The notes: generated from the letters alone by a model not told the origin. A DNA stretch of 64,000 nt from Polymorphospora lycopeni (GCF_042237075.1 NZ_JBCGDC010000030.1:1-64000); one strand, 5' to 3'. Counted from the first letter of the stretch, positions 1-8,820 are shown. Translations and numbers: made by a program.

Positions 1-230
1 ACCCGGCCGGACGGGATCGGCCGCTCGGGGCGCTCGATCGCGTCGAGGTCCCGGTCGGCCCAGTCGTTGCCGGCCATGCCGGCCCAGTAGAGGCAGACCG
101 ACGCGCCGGCCAGAGCCGGGGTACGCGCGCCGAGGGTGCCGGCCGCGGCGGCCCCGGCCACCACGTCACCGGGTACGGACAGCGCGGCCGGGGCGCGTAC
201 CAGGTCGACGAGATCGCGTAGCAGTCCCAT
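1..230 (-). CDS. UbiA-family prenyltransferase, N-terminal part (EboC-like), truncated by window edge
   Basis: Only the first 76 codons are in the window; the gene runs off the left edge. The visible product starts MGLLRDLVDLVRAPAALS and continues through a hydrophobic stretch to GNDWADRDLDAIERPERPIP. The N-D-x-x-D-x-D-x-D segment is the first Asp-rich Mg/prenyl-diphosphate site of UbiA prenyltransferases, which are integral membrane enzymes that move a prenyl chain to an acceptor. The ATG overlaps the stop of the upstream inositol-phosphate-synthase-like gene (ATGA), so the two are almost certainly co-translated. That pairing resembles the Ebo gene set, where the UbiA member is EboC. Family assignment is good; the substrate is unknown. 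Confidence 0.8.
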   Translation of the reverse strand, partial: MGLLRDLVDLVRAPAALSVPGDVVAGAAAAGTLGARTPALAGASVCLYWAGMAGNDWADRDLDAIERPERPIPSGR

Positions 231-1375
231 CAGTGCTCCCCTCCGGGCAGCGAGCCGACGAAGTCGGCGAGGATCCGCCACTGCTCGTCGAGCGAGTGGG
301 CGGTGGCGTCGATCGGGTCCTTGAAGAAGAACCCGAGTTCGGGCAGTGGCCCGTGCCGGCCGGCGGCGTGCGCGGCGGCGGTCAGCCGGGCCAGGTCGAG
401 CACCAGCGGGGCGGCCAGGGCCGAGTCGCAGCCGTGCCAGGTGAACTCCATCCGCATGGCGGTGCCGAGGAATCCGGAGAAGGTGATCAGGTCCCAGGCG
501 GTCTTGAAGTCGCCGATGTCGTCGACGTACTCGATCCGGGTGGTGCCCTGCGGCTGGTAGCCGAGGGTCTCGCCGAGCACCCGCTGCTTGCTCGCGGTCT
601 TGGCGGCGTTGGCGGCCGGCTCGGCGAGGTTGGCGCCGTCGCCGCCACCCAGCAGGTTGATGCCGGACCAGGTACGGACCCGCAGGTTGCGCAGCGCGAA
701 CATCGGGGCGAGCACCGACTTGACCAGCGTCTCGCCGGTCTTGCCGTCGTGCCCGGCGTACGGCACGCCGTGCCGGACCGCCAGCTCGTGCAGTGCCGGC
801 AGGCGGGCCCCGGTCGACGGCGTGAAGTCCACATAGGAGCAGCCGACGGTGAAGGCGGCGTACGCGGCCAGCGAGCTGGGCGGCAGCACCGGGTCGGGAC
901 CGGCGAGCGCCTCCTCCAGCGCCGCGAGGTCGGCGTGGGCCGGCAGCGGGGCGGGCGCCGGCTCGGTGGTGGAGACGTTGACGACCACCACCTCGTCGAG
1001 CGCGTGCCGGGACCGGAAGTCGGCCAGGTCGGCGGCGATCAGTGCGGCGGTGCCGGCCTGGGTGTCGGCGGCGGGCAGCGGCCGTACGTCGCCGTCGACG
1101 GTGACGAGTTCGTCGTGCAGTGCGTCGACGAGCCGGGCCGGCACGACACCGGCGGCGGCAAGGGCCTCGGCCTTCTTCAGCAGGGGCGTCTCGGTGATCT
1201 CGTGTCCACCGAGGACGAGTTCGCCCAGGGCCGGCAGCGCCGGGCTGCGCAGCCCGGGCAGCTCGGTGACGCAGCCGGTGGGCTCGGCCAGGCCGGCGCG
1301 CAGCGCCAGCCAACCGACGATGCTGGTCGCCGCGACGGATCCGCGTGCTCCGATCAGCCAGACTCCCGTACGCAT
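230..1375 (-). CDS. Inositol-3-phosphate synthase-like protein
   Basis: 381 residues. The start ATG at 1375 has a good ribosome site (AAGGGAG) and puts the Rossmann motif at the extreme N-terminus (MRTGVWLIGARGSVAAT). Later blocks fit the myo-inositol-1-phosphate synthase superfamily: YVDFTPS, GHDGKTGETLVKSVLAPMF, and WSGINLLGGGDGANLAEP. Classical members use NAD to convert glucose 6-phosphate to inositol 3-phosphate in the cytosol. This short form is the type usually found beside UbiA/EboC genes, and its real reaction in that context is unproven. Its stop overlaps the UbiA start by ATGA. It lies downstream of the secreted ThuA protein, separated by a hairpin-rich 415-bp gap, so it probably has its own promoter. 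Confidence 0.82.
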   Translation of the reverse strand: MRTGVWLIGARGSVAATSIVGWLALRAGLAEPTGCVTELPGLRSPALPALGELVLGGHEITETPLLKKAEALAAAGVVPARLVDALHDELVTVDGDVRPLPAADTQAGTAALIAADLADFRSRHALDEVVVVNVSTTEPAPAPLPAHADLAALEEALAGPDPVLPPSSLAAYAAFTVGCSYVDFTPSTGARLPALHELAVRHGVPYAGHDGKTGETLVKSVLAPMFALRNLRVRTWSGINLLGGGDGANLAEPAANAAKTASKQRVLGETLGYQPQGTTRIEYVDDIGDFKTAWDLITFSGFLGTAMRMEFTWHGCDSALAAPLVLDLARLTAAAHAAGRHGPLPELGFFFKDPIDATAHSLDEQWRILADFVGSLPGGEH

Positions 1376-1790
1376 GTGGTTCTCCCTTGCCCTCGCCGAT
1401 ATGCAAACCGGTCCGGTGCCGCCCGACCGGGTGATTCCGGCCGGCCGGCCCGGCCGGGAGAATTGGGCCCTGTCCGCCCGACCGGATCGAGGTGGCACCA
1501 CCGTGACCGCGTCGACGTCGGCGTCGTCGACGCTGCCCCGGGCTCGATCGGCCGGGCGGACAGGGCATCAGCAGGCAGGGTCGGTCGGCGTCGCGACCCT
1601 GCCTCCCCCGCAGTGCGTCTTCCCTGTGCCGGCTGCGCGGACCGGAGGTCCACCCAGCCGGCGGTCGGTGCGTCCCCCGGCCGGGCGGACCTGGTGCGGG
1701 GTCCGCCCAGCCGGTGGTTCTGTCCGGTCCCGCCGGCGGCGCCGGCCGCCGGCGGGACCTTGGCCGTCACTCAGGTGGTGACGGGCCGGG
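1376..1790. other. Hairpin-rich intergenic region
   Basis: No credible gene in 415 bp. It holds at least three inverted repeats. A near-perfect arm pair of about 22 bp lies at 1468-1491 and 1543-1565. A perfect 11-bp stem (AGGCAGGGTCG / CGACCCTGCCT) is at 1573-1583 and 1594-1604. A perfect 15-bp stem is at 1726-1759 (entered separately). Two imperfect direct repeats built on GGTCC-CCCAGCCGG occur around 1646-1670 and 1700-1725. It lies between two minus-strand genes, so it probably combines the terminator of the ThuA gene with the promoter/leader of the inositol-phosphate-synthase-like gene. Confidence 0.5.
1726..1759 (-). terminator. Strong G/C hairpin downstream of the ThuA gene
   Basis: Perfect 15-bp inverted repeat: GGTCCCGCCGGCGGC (1726-1740), loop GCCG, GCCGCCGGCGGGACC (1745-1759). 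It lies 32 bp after the ThuA stop on the minus strand. There is no T-run, as is common in actinomycete terminators. Confidence 0.6.
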
Positions 1791-4700
1791 TCAGGGGGTC
1801 GAGCCGAACTCGACCCAGTTGAGGTTGAACAGTGCGGTCGTCGGGCCCCCGGAGACCGACCTGAACACCAGGTAGAGCGGTTGCCCGTAGGTGTCCGGCT
1901 GGTCGACCTGGATGCTCTGGCTGGCCCAGACGTTGGTGCCCGAGGTGGCGTTCAGGGTGGCGGTGCCGGCGAGGGTGCCGTCCGGCGCGCCGACCCGCAG
2001 CTCGACGACCGCCCGCGGGGTGCCCGCGGTCGCCGCCGAACCACCGGCGTAGCGGAAGGTGACCGAGCCGGCGTCGCCCAGGTTGATCGGGTCGAACGCG
2101 ATGTGGTCACCGTTGTCGATTCCGGTCAGGTGCTGGCCGGCTCCGGCGTCGTTCGTGTTCGCGACCGTGACACCCTGCTTGACCTGGGCGTACTCCGCCT
2201 GCTGGAGGCGCAGCTGGACCCTCGACTGCTCGACCGTGGTCAGCGCCGGCTGACCGTTCGCCCCCAGGTCGGTGTAGCTGGCGCTGATGCCGCCGTAGAG
2301 GTAGCTGCCGGCGTGGTCGGCGCCGTCGGCCGGGCTCGGAACCACGCCGGAGCAACCGGTCGTCGAACCCTGCGGGTGGCCGTGCTCGTCGTGGCCGAGC
2401 ACGAACGTCACCTCGACCCGGCTGCAGTCGATCGTCCCGTCCTCCGGGTCGGTGACCGTCAGCGTGTACGGGATCTGGTCGCCCCACTCGAAGAACGAGC
2501 CGGAGACCGGCGTGTGCAGCGTGATCGTCGGTGCGGTGTTGCCGACCGTGATCGTGCGGTTCAGGGTCGCCGCCTTGCCGCTGTTGTCGGTCACCGTCAA
2601 CTGGGCGTAGTAGACCCCGTTGGTGGTGTAGGTGAAGGACGGGTTCGCCTCGGTCGAGTCGGTCGTGCCGTCACCGTCGAAGTCCCAGGCGATCGAGACG
2701 GTCTCGCCCGGCTCCGGCGAGTGCGAACCCTCGCTGGAGAACTGGACGGTCAGCGGCGCCTGGCCCGAGGTCGGGGCGGCGTCGATCTCGGCCACCGGGC
2801 CCCGGGTGCCCTTGACGTAGCGGATCACCGACAGCGCGGCGTCCGGGTTGGCCCGGAAGAAGCCGTCGCCGTACTCCAGCACGTAGAGGCTGCCGTCCGG
2901 CCCGAACTCCATGTCGATCGGGTTGTCGAAGGTGAAGCCCGGCAGGAACTGCTCGACCCCGAGCAGCTGGCCGCTGCCGTTGGTCCGCATCATGAAGATC
3001 TTGTCCCGGCTGAACTCGCCGAAGACGACCGCGTCGTTGTAGTACTCGGGCAGCTTGACGTCGGAGTCCAGGTCGGCGTCGTACTTGTAGATCGGGCCGC
3101 CCATCGGGCCGACGCCGCCGGTGCCGATCACCGGCCACTTGAAGTCACAGGTCTGCGCCGGCGCGAGGTACGCCCCACGGCACGGGGTGACCGCGTTGAA
3201 GGTGTAGTGGAACTGCGACGGCTGCACCGGTGGCAGGACCGTCCGGCCGGTGTTGCGCGGCGAGTCGTTGACCGGCGCCGCACAGTTGAACGGCGTCTCC
3301 TTCGACGTGCGGGTCGCGAAGTCGTAGTCGATGTAGGGCTGGTCCGGCTGGGTGCAGTACGGCCAGCCGTAGTTGCCGGCCTTGTTGGTCGCCAGCCAGC
3401 GGCCGGTGCCCTCCGGGCCACGGGTCGCGCTGGGCACCCGGGTGTCCGGCGAGTAGTCGCCGACGTACACCCAGCCGCGGGCGTCGACGTCGAACCGGAA
3501 CGGGTTACGCAGACCCATCAGGAAGATCTCGGGGCGGGTCTTCCCGTCGGTGTTCTGCGCCTGCGGGAAGAGGTTGCCGGCCGGGATGCTGTACGTGCCG
3601 TCCGGCTTCACCTTGATCCGCAGCACCTTGCCCCGCAGGTCGTTGGTGTTGGCCGAGGAGCGCTGGGCGTCGTACGCCGGGCCCTGGGTCGGCGACTCGT
3701 TGATCGGGGTGTAGCCGTCCGATCCGCTGGCGTTGGTGTCGTCACCGGTCACCAGGTAGAGCAGGCCCTTGCCGTCGAACTTGACCTCACCGCCGACGTG
3801 GCAGCAGGCGCCCCGGTCGGCCTCGACCTGGAGGATCTTCTGCTCGGTCGAGAAGTCCAGCGTGGGGTTCTCGCCGTCGACGAACTTGACCCGGGAGAGC
3901 TGGTTGTAGCCCACGAACTTGTCCCAGACGGTCGGGTCGTTGCTGGTCGCCGGGGCGTCGCCCTCGTTGACGCCCGGGGTGGCCGGGTTGTCGACCGGGG
4001 TGTTCAGCGGCGGGGCGTAGTAGAGGTAGACCCACTTGTTGTTGGCGAAGTCGGGGTCGAGCGTGACGGACTGGAGGCCATCCTCGTCGTGCTGGTAGAC
4101 CGACATCGAGGCGATCACCGGGCTGGCGCCGTTGGCCGGGTTGTAGAGCCGGATCTCACCGCTGCGGGTGTTGTGCAGGACCCGGCCGTCGGGCAGGACG
4201 GCCAGCGACATCGGCTCGCCGGGCTGGTCGTTGAGCACGACCCGCTCGTAGTTGGCCAGCACCGTCGCGCCGCAGTCGCCCTCGGCCACGCCGGCGGCCC
4301 ACTGGATGCCGCCGAGCAGGTGCTTGCGGAAGGCGCCGTTGGCGTACGTCGCCTCGGAGTGCCCGAGCCCGGTGTAGAAGGACCGGCCGCCCTGGTAGTC
4401 ACGGCACCACGAGATGGGGTGGTCGTAGCCCATCGTGCCGCCGGTGTAGCTCTTCTCGTCGACGGTGGCCAGCACGTGGGCGGTGCCGCGCACGTTGCTG
4501 GTGTAGTTGTAGATCTCGTCGTCGAGGGTGATCTGCCGGGACACGGTCTTCGTCGCCGGGTGGGCCCGGTCGGCGACGTCGATGCGGGCGTTGCCGCTGC
4601 CGCTCGTGCCGGCGGCCGAGGTGCCGACCAGGTCACGGTAGAAGGCCCAGTCCGGCTCGGCCTCGACGGCCGCGTGGATGCCGAGGTAGCCGTTGCCGGC

Positions 4701-5048
4701 CTGGATGTAGTCCTCGAAGGCGACCTGCTGGTTCTCGTCGAGTACGTCCCCGGTGGCGTTGAGGAACACCACGGCCTTGTAGTTCGCGAGGTTCTCGGGG
4801 GTGAACGCGGTGCCGTTCTGCGTCACGTCGATGGTGAAGCCGTTGTTGTTGCCGAGGGTACGGATCGCGTTGACGCCCTTGGCGGTGGAGTCGTGGGCAC
4901 CCGCGGCCGCGCGGGTGAAGACGAGCACCTGGTAGCCGTCTTCGTGCTCGTGGCCGGGGTGGGCGTACGCCGGCGCGGCGGCCGCCAGGGGCACCGTCAG
5001 CGCGGCGCCCGCGACGATGGCGAACCACCGTCGAACGGATCTTGCCAT
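1791..5048 (-). CDS. Secreted ThuA / glucose-sorbosone dehydrogenase-like / PKD / CBM6-like multidomain protein
   Basis: 1085 residues with a Sec signal peptide (basic start, hydrophobic core, AYA cleavage site after residue 29). Domains in order: ThuA/glutamine-amidotransferase-like fold, about 40-255 (YLGIHAAVEAEPDW, GGRSFYTGLGHS); a six-bladed propeller of the glucose/sorbosone dehydrogenase family, about 265-745 (GACCHVGGEVKF, GLRNPFRFDVD, GNYGWPYC); a PKD domain, about 750-835 (WDFDGDG); a linker; and a C-terminal beta-sandwich resembling CBM6 (about 965-1085, ending in LNWVEFG). It probably acts outside the cell on a carbohydrate. It sits downstream of a Gfo/Idh oxidoreductase and sugar ABC transporter. 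ThuA proteins are tied to sugar or disaccharide use, but the reaction here is unknown. Confidence 0.85.
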   Translation of the reverse strand: MARSVRRWFAIVAGAALTVPLAAAAPAYAHPGHEHEDGYQVLVFTRAAAGAHDSTAKGVNAIRTLGNNNGFTIDVTQNGTAFTPENLANYKAVVFLNATGDVLDENQQVAFEDYIQAGNGYLGIHAAVEAEPDWAFYRDLVGTSAAGTSGSGNARIDVADRAHPATKTVSRQITLDDEIYNYTSNVRGTAHVLATVDEKSYTGGTMGYDHPISWCRDYQGGRSFYTGLGHSEATYANGAFRKHLLGGIQWAAGVAEGDCGATVLANYERVVLNDQPGEPMSLAVLPDGRVLHNTRSGEIRLYNPANGASPVIASMSVYQHDEDGLQSVTLDPDFANNKWVYLYYAPPLNTPVDNPATPGVNEGDAPATSNDPTVWDKFVGYNQLSRVKFVDGENPTLDFSTEQKILQVEADRGACCHVGGEVKFDGKGLLYLVTGDDTNASGSDGYTPINESPTQGPAYDAQRSSANTNDLRGKVLRIKVKPDGTYSIPAGNLFPQAQNTDGKTRPEIFLMGLRNPFRFDVDARGWVYVGDYSPDTRVPSATRGPEGTGRWLATNKAGNYGWPYCTQPDQPYIDYDFATRTSKETPFNCAAPVNDSPRNTGRTVLPPVQPSQFHYTFNAVTPCRGAYLAPAQTCDFKWPVIGTGGVGPMGGPIYKYDADLDSDVKLPEYYNDAVVFGEFSRDKIFMMRTNGSGQLLGVEQFLPGFTFDNPIDMEFGPDGSLYVLEYGDGFFRANPDAALSVIRYVKGTRGPVAEIDAAPTSGQAPLTVQFSSEGSHSPEPGETVSIAWDFDGDGTTDSTEANPSFTYTTNGVYYAQLTVTDNSGKAATLNRTITVGNTAPTITLHTPVSGSFFEWGDQIPYTLTVTDPEDGTIDCSRVEVTFVLGHDEHGHPQGSTTGCSGVVPSPADGADHAGSYLYGGISASYTDLGANGQPALTTVEQSRVQLRLQQAEYAQVKQGVTVANTNDAGAGQHLTGIDNGDHIAFDPINLGDAGSVTFRYAGGSAATAGTPRAVVELRVGAPDGTLAGTATLNATSGTNVWASQSIQVDQPDTYGQPLYLVFRSVSGGPTTALFNLNWVEFGSTP

Positions 5049-5191
5049 GGAAAACCTCCGGGGGTCGGGGAGGCTCGTGGAGCCTCACCGTTGGCACTGG
5101 TCCGGATGCCGGACCGGTTCTGCGTTGGTGCCTCACCCCTGGCGCGGTGCCACGTCCGCCAAGGTCCTGCGCTGCGCCTGCTGGTCGTGCG

Positions 5192-5299
5192 GCGCGACCG
5201 GGGAATCCCGGTCCGGTCGCGCCGGACGGCCTACCCTCGGGCCCTCGTCAACCGGACGTGGGGCGCACCACGTCCGGCTCCTCGCACTCGGGCCCGAGG
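5192..5299 (-). terminator. Tandem hairpins downstream of the Gfo/Idh gene
   Basis: The 266-bp gap between the Gfo/Idh stop and the ThuA start contains two structures. One is a nested stem with outer arms CCTCGGGCCC (5235-5244) and GGGCCCGAGG (5290-5299) and inner arms CCGGACGTGG (5252-5261) and CCACGTCCGG (5268-5277). The other is a perfect 10-bp stem GCGCGACCGG (5192-5201) / CCGGTCGCGC (5213-5222). They probably end or attenuate the transporter/Gfo transcript, leaving the ThuA gene a separate promoter nearby. Confidence 0.6.
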
Positions 5300-5314
5300 A
5301 GCCTCGTACTCCGG

Positions 5315-6532
5315 TCAGGCGACGACCGCGGTCAGGGCCGAATCCACCGCGGTCCACGCTCCCGTCGCGGCGGACCGCTCCACGGCCTCCAGCACGAGCT
5401 GGACGTGGAGGGCGTCGTCGAACGACGGCGTCGGGTCCACCCCGGTCGCGACCGCCTCGAGGAAGTCGCGGGCCTGGTGGGTGAACGAGTGTTCGTAACC
5501 GATGATGTGGCCGGCCGGCCACCACGCCGACATGTACGGGTGGTCCGGCTCGGTCACCAGGATCCGGCTGAAACCCTGCTCGCTGACCGGCCGGTCGGCG
5601 TCGTAGAACTCCAGCTCGTTCATCCGCTCGAAGTCGAACGCGACCGAACCGAGCGAGCCGTTGATCTCGATCCGCAGCCCGTTCTTGCGGCCGGTCGCGA
5701 ACCGGGTCGCCTCGTAGCTGCCGACCGCGCCGCCGTCGAGCCGGGCGGTGAACAGCGCGGCGTCGTCGACCGTGACCGGGCCGGTCGCCGGACCGGTCCC
5801 GTCGGCGGTCGCGAGCGACTTCGCCGCCAGCCCGCTCGCCTCGCCGGGCAGCGGGCGTTCCTTGACGAAGGTCTCGACCAGGCCGCTCACGCTCGCGATC
5901 CGTTGGCCGGTGACGAACTCGGTGGCGTCGATGATGTGGGCACCGATGTCGCCGAGCGCGCCGGAGCCCGCCTTGTCCTTCTGCAACCGCCAAGCCAGCG
6001 GCACCGTCGGGTCGACGAGCCAGTCCTGGAGGTACGTCGCGCGGACGTGCCGGATCACGCCGATCCGGCCGTCGGCGACAAGCTGACGCATCAGGGCGAT
6101 CGCGGGGACCCGGCGGTAGTTGAACCCGCACATGGACCGTACCCCGACCGACCGGGCCTCGGCCGCCGCGGCGGCCATGGCGCGGGCCTCGTCGACCGTG
6201 TTGGCCAGCGGCTTCTCGCACAGCACGTGCTTGCCCGCCGCCAGCGCCGCGATCGCGATCTCGGCGTGGCTGTCACCCGGGGTGCAGACGTCGATCACGT
6301 CGATGTCGTCCCGGTCGATCAGCGAACGCCAGTCGGTGGTGTGTCCGTCCCATCCGAGTCGCGCGGCGGCCTCGGCCACCTTGGACTCGTCGCGGCCGCA
6401 GATCGCCGTCATCCGGGCGTACGCCGGCAGGTCGTAGACCCGGTTGACGGTGCGCCACGCCTGTGAGTGCGCCGCACCCATGAAGGCGTAGCCGACCATC
6501 CCGATCCGCAACTCTTTATCTACAGTGGACAA
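5315..6532 (-). CDS. Gfo/Idh/MocA family oxidoreductase
   Basis: 405 residues. The frame opens with a TTG codon at 6532; a strong GGGGGGAGG site lies just upstream at proper spacing, so TTG is the likely start. The N-terminal Rossmann fold shows GMVGYAFMGAAHS (residues 11-23) and the family motif CEKPLA with E106-K107-P108. The C-terminal alpha/beta domain binds the sugar. Such enzymes oxidise or reduce sugars and cyclitols with NAD(P) in the cytosol. It starts 28 bp after the sugar-binding lipoprotein stop, as the distal gene of the ABC-transporter operon, and so probably acts on the imported compound. The exact substrate cannot be read from sequence. Confidence 0.87.
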   Translation of the reverse strand: MSTVDKELRIGMVGYAFMGAAHSQAWRTVNRVYDLPAYARMTAICGRDESKVAEAAARLGWDGHTTDWRSLIDRDDIDVIDVCTPGDSHAEIAIAALAAGKHVLCEKPLANTVDEARAMAAAAAEARSVGVRSMCGFNYRRVPAIALMRQLVADGRIGVIRHVRATYLQDWLVDPTVPLAWRLQKDKAGSGALGDIGAHIIDATEFVTGQRIASVSGLVETFVKERPLPGEASGLAAKSLATADGTGPATGPVTVDDAALFTARLDGGAVGSYEATRFATGRKNGLRIEINGSLGSVAFDFERMNELEFYDADRPVSEQGFSRILVTEPDHPYMSAWWPAGHIIGYEHSFTHQARDFLEAVATGVDPTPSFDDALHVQLVLEAVERSAATGAWTAVDSALTAVVA

Positions 6533-6560
6533 CGTGGGCCTCCCCCCGCCTTGCCGTGGA

Positions 6561-7616
6561 TCAGAACCCGAGCGAGATGTAGTTGCTCGCGTTCTCCTTG
6601 GTGATGGTCTCGGAGGCCAGCGTGATCTCCTTCGGCACCTGGAGCTCGACCAGGTCGCCCATTCCCTTGTTCTGGCCGATCAGCCGGGCCAGCGAGATGG
6701 CCGAGGAGGCCATCGACGGGCTGTAGGTGACCGTCGCCTTGAGCACGCCGCTGTCGGCCTGGATCGCCTCGATCGCGGCCTTCGAACCGGCGCCACCGAC
6801 CATGATGAGCTCGCTGCGGTTCGCCTGGCTGATCGCGGCGAGCACACCGATGCCCTGGTCGTCGTCGTGGTTCCACAGTGCGTCGATCTTCGGCAGGGCC
6901 TGGAGCAGGTTGGCCGCCTCACGCTGGCCGGAGTCGGCGGTGAACTCCGCCGCCCGCCGGTTGGCGATCTGGAGGCCCGCGGCGGTCAGCGTGTCGCGGA
7001 ACCCGGCCGACCGCTCCTGGGTCAGCGGCAGCGAGTCGATGCCGGCGATCTCGGCGATGACCGGGCTGGTGACGCCCTTGGCCCGCATCTGCGCGATGAC
7101 GTAGTTGCCGGCCGAGACGCCCATGCCGTAGTTGTCGCCCTTGATCAGGGTGCGGTAGGCGAGCGCCTGGTTGAAGGCCCGGTCCAGGTTGATCACCGGG
7201 ATGCCGGCCTGCATCGCCTTGATGCCGCTGGCGGTCAGCTCCGCGCCGTCGTGCGGCAGCATCACCAGGACGTTCGGCTTCTCGGCGATCAGGGTGTCGA
7301 CGCCGGCCCGCTGCGCCGCCGCGTCGGCGCCGGCCTCGACGACCTTGAGCTCCACGTCCGAGTACGCCGCGGCCTGGGCCCGCGCGTTGTTGATGATGGC
7401 GGCCATCCAGCCGTGGTCGGCGGCCGGCGCGGAGAAGCCGATCACCACCCGCTGGCCCGGCGAGGAGTTCGGGTTGCCCTCGTTGGCGCCCATGGTCTGG
7501 GCGGTCTGCGGGGCGGCCTCGTTGCTCGTGCAGGCGGTGAGCAGGGCGCCGGCGCCGAGCGCCGCTCCGCCCAGCAGCAGCCGGCGGCGGGACAGATCGC
7601 GTCCGTCCTTGGTCAT
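6561..7616 (-). CDS. Sugar ABC transporter substrate-binding lipoprotein (ribose-type)
   Basis: 351 residues from ATG 7616, preceded by CAGGAGGTCGTC. The N-terminus combines a twin-arginine-like segment (SRRRLLLGGAALGAGALL) with a lipobox LLTAC, Cys29 being the lipidated residue. The mature protein is a periplasmic-binding-protein type 1 fold: QRVVIGFSAPAADHGWMAAI, NVLVMLPHDGAELTASGIKAMQAGIPVINLDR and ALWNHDDDQGIGVL are typical of RbsB-like sugar binders. It would deliver a mono- or small saccharide, or a cyclitol, to the permease and ATPase encoded just upstream. A longer upstream in-frame start would bury the signal sequence and is rejected. Confidence 0.9.
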   Translation of the reverse strand: MTKDGRDLSRRRLLLGGAALGAGALLTACTSNEAAPQTAQTMGANEGNPNSSPGQRVVIGFSAPAADHGWMAAIINNARAQAAAYSDVELKVVEAGADAAAQRAGVDTLIAEKPNVLVMLPHDGAELTASGIKAMQAGIPVINLDRAFNQALAYRTLIKGDNYGMGVSAGNYVIAQMRAKGVTSPVIAEIAGIDSLPLTQERSAGFRDTLTAAGLQIANRRAAEFTADSGQREAANLLQALPKIDALWNHDDDQGIGVLAAISQANRSELIMVGGAGSKAAIEAIQADSGVLKATVTYSPSMASSAISLARLIGQNKGMGDLVELQVPKEITLASETITKENASNYISLGF

Positions 7617-7716
7617 GACGACCTCCTGGATTCCATCAGTGGTGGGTGTTTGAGGGTGTGACGATCCCGGCGGGCGTCCCGACCGGACGCTCACCTGGTG
7701 TGGTGCGCTGGCTGTG

Positions 7717-8820
7717 CTAGGCGGTGGCGCCCTTGTTGCGGGTGAAGAGCTGGCTCACTGACTTGAAGCGGAACTCCTGGATGAGCACGGCGGCCACGAT
7801 GATGGCGCCCTTGATCATGTTCTGCGACTCGGTCGACAGACCGTTGATCGCGAACAGGTTGGTGATCGTGGAGAAGACCAGCACGCCGAACAGCGCGCCC
7901 ATGATGGTGCCGCGACCACCGCTGAGCAGCGTGCCGCCGATGATCGCCGCCGCGATGGCGTCGAGTTCGTAGAGGTTGGCCATGGCGGCCTGGGCCGAGT
8001 TGGCCTGCGCCATGAGCATGATCGCGGCGATCCCGCAGCACAGCCCGGAGAGGCCGTAGAGCAGCAGGGTGTGCCACTTGACGTTGATGCCGGCGAGCCG
8101 GGCCGCCTCGCTGTTGCCGCCGACGGCGACCGTACGCCGGCCGAACGTGGTGCGGTTGAGCAGCACCCAACCGGCCGCGACCACCAGCGCCAGGATGATC
8201 ACCAGCAGCGGGATGCCGAGGATCCGCTGGGTGGCGATGCCGTTGATCACCGAGGAGGTGGAAACCTGGGTCTGCTTGTCGGAGATCTCGGCGGCCAGCC
8301 CCCGGGCCGCGACCATCATCGCCAGTGTCGCGATGAACGGCACCAACCTGCCGTAGGAGATCAGTACCCCGTTGACCAGACCGACCCCGAGACCGACGGC
8401 CAGCGCGGTGAAGATCATGCCGCCCGCGCCGAAACTCTGGGTGGCGACCGTGGTGGCCCACACCCCGGCCAGCGCCATGATCGCGCCCACCGAGAGGTCG
8501 ATGCCACCCCCGATGATCACGAACGTCATGCCGACGGTGACCACACCGATCGCCGACGCCTGCTGCAGGATGGTGAAGATGTTGTTCTTCACCCAGGTCG
8601 GGTCGCTATAGAGGTCCGGCCGGGTGGCGATACCGATCACCACCAGCGCCACCAGGACGCCGACCAGCCCGAGGTTACGACGGGCGTTCTCGGTGGCGTC
8701 CGACTTCCACCAGCTCTCCTTCGCCGGGCCACCCGAGCCGTGCTGCGGGCCGGCCGGCGGCGCCGCCTTGCCCACCTGCCCCGGTGTGGCGGCGGCCGTC
8801 TCTTTCTCGCTCGTCGTCAC
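7717..8820 (-). CDS. Sugar ABC transporter permease (RbsC/BPD-type 2)
   Basis: 367 residues with about 9-10 hydrophobic segments after a cytosolic, proline-rich N-terminus. Family landmarks are GMTFVIIGGGIDLSVGAIMALAG (the EAA-like region of ribose-type permeases) and VAVGGNSEAARLAGINV. It starts with GTG at 8820 and overlaps the ATPase stop by GTGA, so translation is coupled. It forms the membrane channel for the adjacent sugar-binding lipoprotein. A 100-bp gap separates it from the binding-protein gene, long enough for a processing site or weak hairpin that would allow more binding protein than permease. Confidence 0.9.
   Translation of the reverse strand: MTTSEKETAAATPGQVGKAAPPAGPQHGSGGPAKESWWKSDATENARRNLGLVGVLVALVVIGIATRPDLYSDPTWVKNNIFTILQQASAIGVVTVGMTFVIIGGGIDLSVGAIMALAGVWATTVATQSFGAGGMIFTALAVGLGVGLVNGVLISYGRLVPFIATLAMMVAARGLAAEISDKQTQVSTSSVINGIATQRILGIPLLVIILALVVAAGWVLLNRTTFGRRTVAVGGNSEAARLAGINVKWHTLLLYGLSGLCCGIAAIMLMAQANSAQAAMANLYELDAIAAAIIGGTLLSGGRGTIMGALFGVLVFSTITNLFAINGLSTESQNMIKGAIIVAAVLIQEFRFKSVSQLFTRNKGATA

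Noticed and set aside
233..1822. Long plus-strand open frame over the inositol-phosphate-synthase-like gene
   Set aside because: It is antisense to a clear gene and is a Gly/Arg/Val-rich shadow typical of very GC-rich DNA, with no domain.
1881..5498. 1205-codon plus-strand open frame antisense to the ThuA gene
   Set aside because: The composition is repetitive (Val/Gly/Arg/Asp) and no motif is seen; the minus-strand protein has a signal peptide and four recognisable domains.
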